From Homarus americanus (taxonomy: Eukaryota; Arthropoda; Malacostraca; Decapoda; Nephropidae): 64,000 nt of DNA. Shown one piece after another: positions 51,970 to 64,000 of the stretch; positions within the stretch are counted from its first letter, which is position 1; each line of letters starts with the position of its first letter. Under the pieces are notes generated by a model, which made no database searches, was not told the DNA's origin, and was given only the letters and a program-made list of their open reading frames with translations. The position numbers and the translations under genes are program-made. The stretch lies in contig NW_024725521.1 of assembly GCF_018991925.1 (NCBI RefSeq), positions 1 to 64,000 on the forward strand, given 5' to 3'.

Positions 51970-54649
51970 GTATAGGCACACCAGGAACACCACGTTAATT
52001 ACAGATCTAAATATTTACATAACGGACATTATTCACCATGAAGTTACTTCCAAGTGATAACAGTGTAGGCCCTTAGGGTATGACGTCAGTGTCTCGTTCG
52101 GCTGACACTGACGTGGACGAGTGAAACAGTAGATGTTTTGTACTGAGGATGAAGGACCAATCAGGGCGCGTCTCGTGGAGTTCATTGACACCAATTAACA
52201 TGAATGACAGTCACAAGTCAGTTTTTCCACAGGGTCATTATTGTATGTGACATCGCTCAGCCTTTCACACAGGTCTACCGTCCTCCAGGTACTGCCGACC
52301 AGTGGGTCACTAGGCCGAGACTGTGCCGTTAGCCAAAATAAACAGTTCGGACAATATTATTTTGGAGCTCGACCTCAAAGTTGTCCTTCAAATCAATTTT
52401 CGTGACACCTCTTTACAGTACTATTTTATACTACCATATGGAAGAGATGGCCGGGGGTAATTTTAAGAGCAAGTGAAGGGCACGTGTCAAGCAGTACAAG
52501 ACTACTTCCCAAAGTCTCAGCACAACAACACGTCTAACACCTCAAGGATTTTACATTCTTCAAATTACAACGTTTCATTAGACTCCGTTCTTGGACTTCG
52601 ACTATCTTTTACTCCTAACCAGTGACGTGACACAGTGTAATAAAATCCTCAACTGCAGCGACTCTCAAGCTGTGATTATATGAAGGTTGTCGTTATTGTA
52701 TCTCTCAGTGGTTAAGTGCAGATGCAGAGCCTTCAGTGACCTGTATTGTTCATCTTCTCCTTGTGTGTTATGAGTGGAGGATCTGTTGCAGGGAATTCAA
52801 TTGAGCTTTAACACATGACTATTTGGTAGCTTGCTTTCACTAAGCTTCATGGAAACAGGTGGCCATGAAAAAGTTGTCTGGTGAATAATAAACATTGAAT
52901 ATTAATGTATAAGGAGGCATAGATAACACAGGCCACAGTATGACTAATGCCCGGCTTATTGACACATTTCTGTACACATCTTGCAGGTCACATTGTTGCG
53001 AGGGTCTCTTGTTACTTTCCTTATCATTTCTTCTCTTCCAAGTTCAGCCAGTGCCAGTCAGTCTCTGATGTCTTGATTAACAGATTTTTGAAGGTCTTGT
53101 CTTTCATAAATTTAGGGAGTCTGTGAGCTAAATGGCGGTCAATAAAAAACCGCAGAGTCGGGAGGAAGTTATGCATTATACTGTACCTCCTGATTCAAGT
53201 TGTTTGCAACATCATGATTAGTTTACGCTGATTAGTTAAGGATAGGCTGGGCTAGTTTAGGGAAGGGGAGATTAGGGTATGTTTAATTATGAGGCAAAGT
53301 TTAATTATGTCGTGATGGCCAAGGACGCCTTATATGCGTGGTTATAAAAATGAAAAAAATACAAAAAACATTCGAAATAGTTTGTTCCATTTTAAGTTTT
53401 ATTTCGGGTTTGACTATTAAGTATGACACAAGTGATGGCAGACGTCCTGGAGTGCCTGGTTTATTCAGGCAGCTGTATGACACTTGAATATTATTAAGAC
53501 ACTTGTGTATCTAGTAATATTTAGCTAAGTATTGGTAGCAGCTCAACAGTGAGGCCCCGCTGTGTATACTGGTGCATACAATATATTCTTGTCTTCTAAT
53601 AACCTTTACGTAGCATCGTGGGTGATTGAGGGTAAAAACTAACGATAAATTGAGATAAAACAGCTGAATGAAGCACAGTCTACCCTCACCCATCGACTGA
53701 CTAAATCATCGCCATCCACCAAGCCGTCCAGGAGCAGCTGACAGTTGGCAGATTAATGAAAAAAAAATTTAGATGATAAAATTTTATTAATAAATTATGA
53801 ACAAAAACGACGATAAACAAAATCCGATGTACTGGTAAATGTTGACCCACGGGCCGGTATCATAGATTTTGAGCCGATCATCTAGAATCTATAGTATAAA
53901 CAGGTCACGACGTCACTGATCTGAAAATAAATATGGAATTCTTGGTGAATCACATTATATAGCCTCGGCGGTGTAAGAGAGCAGCCATTGGAATTTTAAA
54001 GGCACGGACCTCGTTTTTCACAAAACCTATTAGTTGAATGACTACTGGCTGCCACGCCCGCCCGACACTCTGGGGCTTCCAGAGCGGATTAATAGGTGAG
54101 GGTCCTGACTGGCGGCTACACCTGCCGCCTGCACCACCACACTATACCACTATGTCTGACCCATATATCCAATATACGTACCATTATCCATAGGAATAAG
54201 TCAATAATAATAGTCTCTACACGTACAATGATTTTATAAGTGGTAAATTCAACACACATTTCTGGCACGGTGATCTCAGTACAGTACTCTGCGTGCTCAG
54301 ACTGCAGAGGTAATTTCTGCACGCTACGCCGGCCCCTTAAAAATTCCATGCAGGAGCCAAGACAAAACGCATTCGCTAATACAGGTCCTACAGACGCTCT
54401 ATCTTAGCCAGTTGTTCCAGTAATAACCGCGGAACTGGTCGTTAGTGAGTCACATTCAGAAATAGTGGGGGGGAGGGCACTATTTCTGAATGTATGTTTC
54501 CATCATGTACAATGAAAGACAAAATTCGTGTCGTGAAATTTGGTGAAAACATATGCCAAAGGGCAAAACTTTTGGCGGGCTCTGCCACAGAGCCACACCA
54601 GGTCCCGTCATCACTGTAAAAAGTAATCCACTATAGCATCATCATTATC
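51517..54649. other. Intergenic, no gene seen
   Basis: An (ATA)n array lies at about 51919-51969 and a cAMP-response-like hairpin at 52081-52114. Otherwise nothing coding was recognised. Confidence 0.4.
52081..52114. promoter_or_regulatory. CRE-like palindrome inside a perfect hairpin
   Basis: TGACGTCA at 52081-52088. ACGTCAGTGTC (52083-52093) pairs perfectly with GACACTGACGT (52104-52114). No gene is assigned to it. Confidence 0.4.
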
Positions 54650-54885
54650 ATTGTTTTATCATAATTGTCAGTTATCATTATCATCGTTATCAATATCATT
54701 ATCAGTTATCATTGTTATCAATATCATCATCATCTTCAGTTATCATTATCATCGTTATCAATATCATCATCATCATTAGTTATCATTTTCGTCGTTATCA
54801 ATATCATTATCATCATCAGTTATCATAATTGTTATCAATATCATCTTCAGTTATCATTATCATCGTTATCAATCTCACTGAGTTC
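54650..54885. repeat. Imperfect ATC/ATT-rich tandem tract
   Basis: Units like TTATCATTATCATCGTTATC repeated several times. Confidence 0.85.
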
Positions 54886-55816
54886 AGCGTTGTTTGCTTG
54901 GTTTGTCGCAATTCTGACTTGGTAAATTACTCAGAGCAGAAAATTACGGTTAATCTCATAATGATTTAGATTACTGGCCTTAATGTGAGTAAGTGAAACA
55001 TGGCGTATAGGACACGCAGGTTACTCATCTTTTACGGTGATGATAAAAACCTCCTCCTTTCCTGCTTCCAACATCTGGTGTCTTTCTCATACCCCCGTTC
55101 TTTACACTTTGATAGTTCCATTGTCATCCAGGAAGTTGTTGAGAGTCAGGTCAACTTTCACTGTTATAACTGTAAAACTAACCAGCATTCTAGTCAGTGT
55201 CGAGAATTAAAACAATTCCTCAGTCCTTTAACACTGGAGTAATGGTCGGCGTCTATGATCAAGATGAGTTGGCAGACCTGTCCCGCCTTTAACCTGTACG
55301 AGCTTTGGCACGAGAACAGGAAGTTGACTACAATTGAATATTGTCTCATGAACCGCTTGCGGCTCACGAGGAACGGTTTCACCACCCCTGGATAGCCCGA
55401 AAGTTGTTGCCACACCATTTTGTAATTTTTTTGCGCCATTTATACTTGTTATTTTTAAATCAAGATCACAGTGTTGATAGTGATGTCCGGTGTTTAGTAA
55501 TATACGATAACTTAACTACCTTTAATGAGTGGATATACATTAAGTATATGTTTCCTGTCACAGGTTGACGTCTGGGGCACCCTTAGTGTAGTCATTTGTG
55601 GATGGGTACCTGACCTTTGTAAGTGAGGAAGTAAAGAAGGTCGGCCACACTGCTCCGTATACTGGATCCGCACCGCCTGTAGTGGGCCGTCGGGCCAAAT
55701 GTAACTTATACCTTCACATAACGGTGTTTATTATTAATTTAATATCACTTTACAGTCATGATTTTAATGTGAGGCATTAGCTGTTTAAAAATTCTTTGCA
55801 ACTTTGATATTAATGT

Positions 55817-55892
<76 letters not shown>

Positions 55893-56034
55893 TATTATTA
55901 TTATTAATATTATTATTATTATATTAGCTGCTTCCTTGGTATTTGATTATATTGTCGAACAGTTTAATTTTTTTTTTAAACTACTCTACTGTGTATTTTT
56001 TAACAACTTATTAGAGGCAATTTTTAAGGTAGTA
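54886..56034. other. Intergenic or 5' region of myosin III gene
   Basis: An (ATT/AAT)n array at 55818-55915. No exon is recognised, though a 5' non-coding exon of the downstream gene may lie anywhere upstream. Confidence 0.35.
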
Positions 56035-56440
<406 letters not shown>

Positions 56441-56501
56441 AAATTATAATAATTAGTAAAGCATAATAAAGCTAGAGCTGTTGCCCTACAGGCTGAGCAA
56501 G

Positions 56502-63127
<6,626 letters not shown>

Positions 63128-63596
63128 GTGATCATCTATTGCCAGACACCCCTCCTCCTTCTCCACTTCCTTTTCCTCCCCTTCCTCGTTCTTACTCTTC
63201 TTCCTCCTCCTTCTCTTCCTGTCCTTTCTCTACTTTACTCGCTACCTCTTACTTTTCCTCTTATCCTTTACCACAGTGTTCCTTCTTCAGCATGTTCCAA
63301 TAAAGGGACTGTCATAATCTTTTTATTTTTTTTAATTATTATTTTCCATATAAATCTCATTTATAATTTTATGCATCATTATAATTATTGTTGTTGCTGT
63401 TATTATTATCAATGTTATTATTATTAATAATATTATTATTTTATTGGTTTCAAAGCAGATGATTAAATAAAACCAAATTTAAAATTAATGAACTATAATA
63501 ACCCCAAGATTGTTAGGTTGCGTTTCTTACCCATTTTATAATGTTTTCTTCATTTTAGTGTCGAAATTATTGTTTGTCTTTGTTTTTATGTTTTGT

Positions 63597-64000
63597 GCAG
63601 TGTGTGACAGGTTAAGGTGTAGTGTGTGGCAGGTTAAGGTGTAGTGTGTGCCAGATTAATGTACAGTGTGTGGCAGGTTAAGGTGTAGTGTGTGGCAGGT
63701 TAATGTACAGTGTGTGGCAGGTTAAGGTACAGTGTGTGGCAGGTTAAGGTGTAGTGTGTGGCAGGGTACAGGTTAAGGTGTAGTGTGTGCCAGGTTAATG
63801 TACAGTGTGTGGCAGGTTAAGCGTAGTGTGTGGCAGGTTAATGTACAGTGTGTGGCAGGTTAAGGTACAGTGTGTGGCAGGTTAAGGTGTAGTGTGTGGC
63901 AGGTTAATGTACAGTGTGTGGCAGGTTAAGGTGTAGTGTGTGCCAGGTTAATGTACAGTGTGTGGCAGGGGGTGTAGTGTGTGCCAGGTTAATGTACAGT
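63597..64000. repeat. 22-bp minisatellite, two alternating variants, runs off the window
   Basis: Units of TGTGTGGCAGGTTAAGGTGT and a variant with AATGTACAG alternate about 18 times; the array is not finished at the window end. Confidence 0.93.

Overview
This is a eukaryotic window, almost certainly from an arthropod and most likely a decapod crustacean. The gene content is animal. Exons are small with GT-AG introns, the non-coding DNA is AT-rich, and it is crowded with long (TA)n, (ATT)n and (GT)n arrays, Tc1/mariner/pogo-type elements, CR1/jockey-like LINE tails and tRNA-derived SINEs. A perfect (CCTAA)5 tract matches the arthropod TTAGG telomere repeat. The decapod assignment is an inference; no ribosomal or mitochondrial marker is present.

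Layout. (1) 1-10940, + strand: the last five coding exons of a TMEM185-family multi-pass membrane protein; its start lies before the window. (2) 18007-24618, + strand: a PPP1R15 (GADD34/CReP) homologue, the eIF2alpha-phosphatase targeting subunit, with a candidate 5' leader exon carrying an overlapping upstream ORF, and a hAT transposase relic in the leader intron. (3) 30527-30801, - strand: the first exon of a Myb/SANT-like DNA-binding protein. (4) 31195-33211: a transposon mosaic bounded by inverted repeats and containing LINE fragments. (5) 34631-38504, + strand: a complete seven-exon gene for a secreted TULIP-type lipid carrier (takeout/JHBP or group-7-allergen-like). (6) 38.5-56.4 kb: no convincing host gene; a solo LTR, several LINE relics, telomere-like tracts, SINEs and microsatellites. 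(7) 56502-63127, + strand: the first eight coding exons, a complete kinase domain, of a class III myosin (NINAC/MYO3-like); the motor lies beyond the window.

The genes do not form a pathway. PPP1R15 acts in the integrated stress response, myosin III in actin-rich sensory structures, the TULIP protein in haemolymph or secretions, and TMEM185 in membranes. Both long + strand genes at the left (TMEM185 and PPP1R15) contain one apparent single-base frameshift inside otherwise well-conserved exons, which suggests either assembly indels or real lesions.

The most unusual structure is in the TULIP gene. The end of exon 6, together with its 5' splice site, is tandemly repeated six times with a 39-bp (13-codon) period, giving a ladder of potential in-frame donors. 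A similar donor-derived minisatellite starts at the second intron of the myosin III gene.
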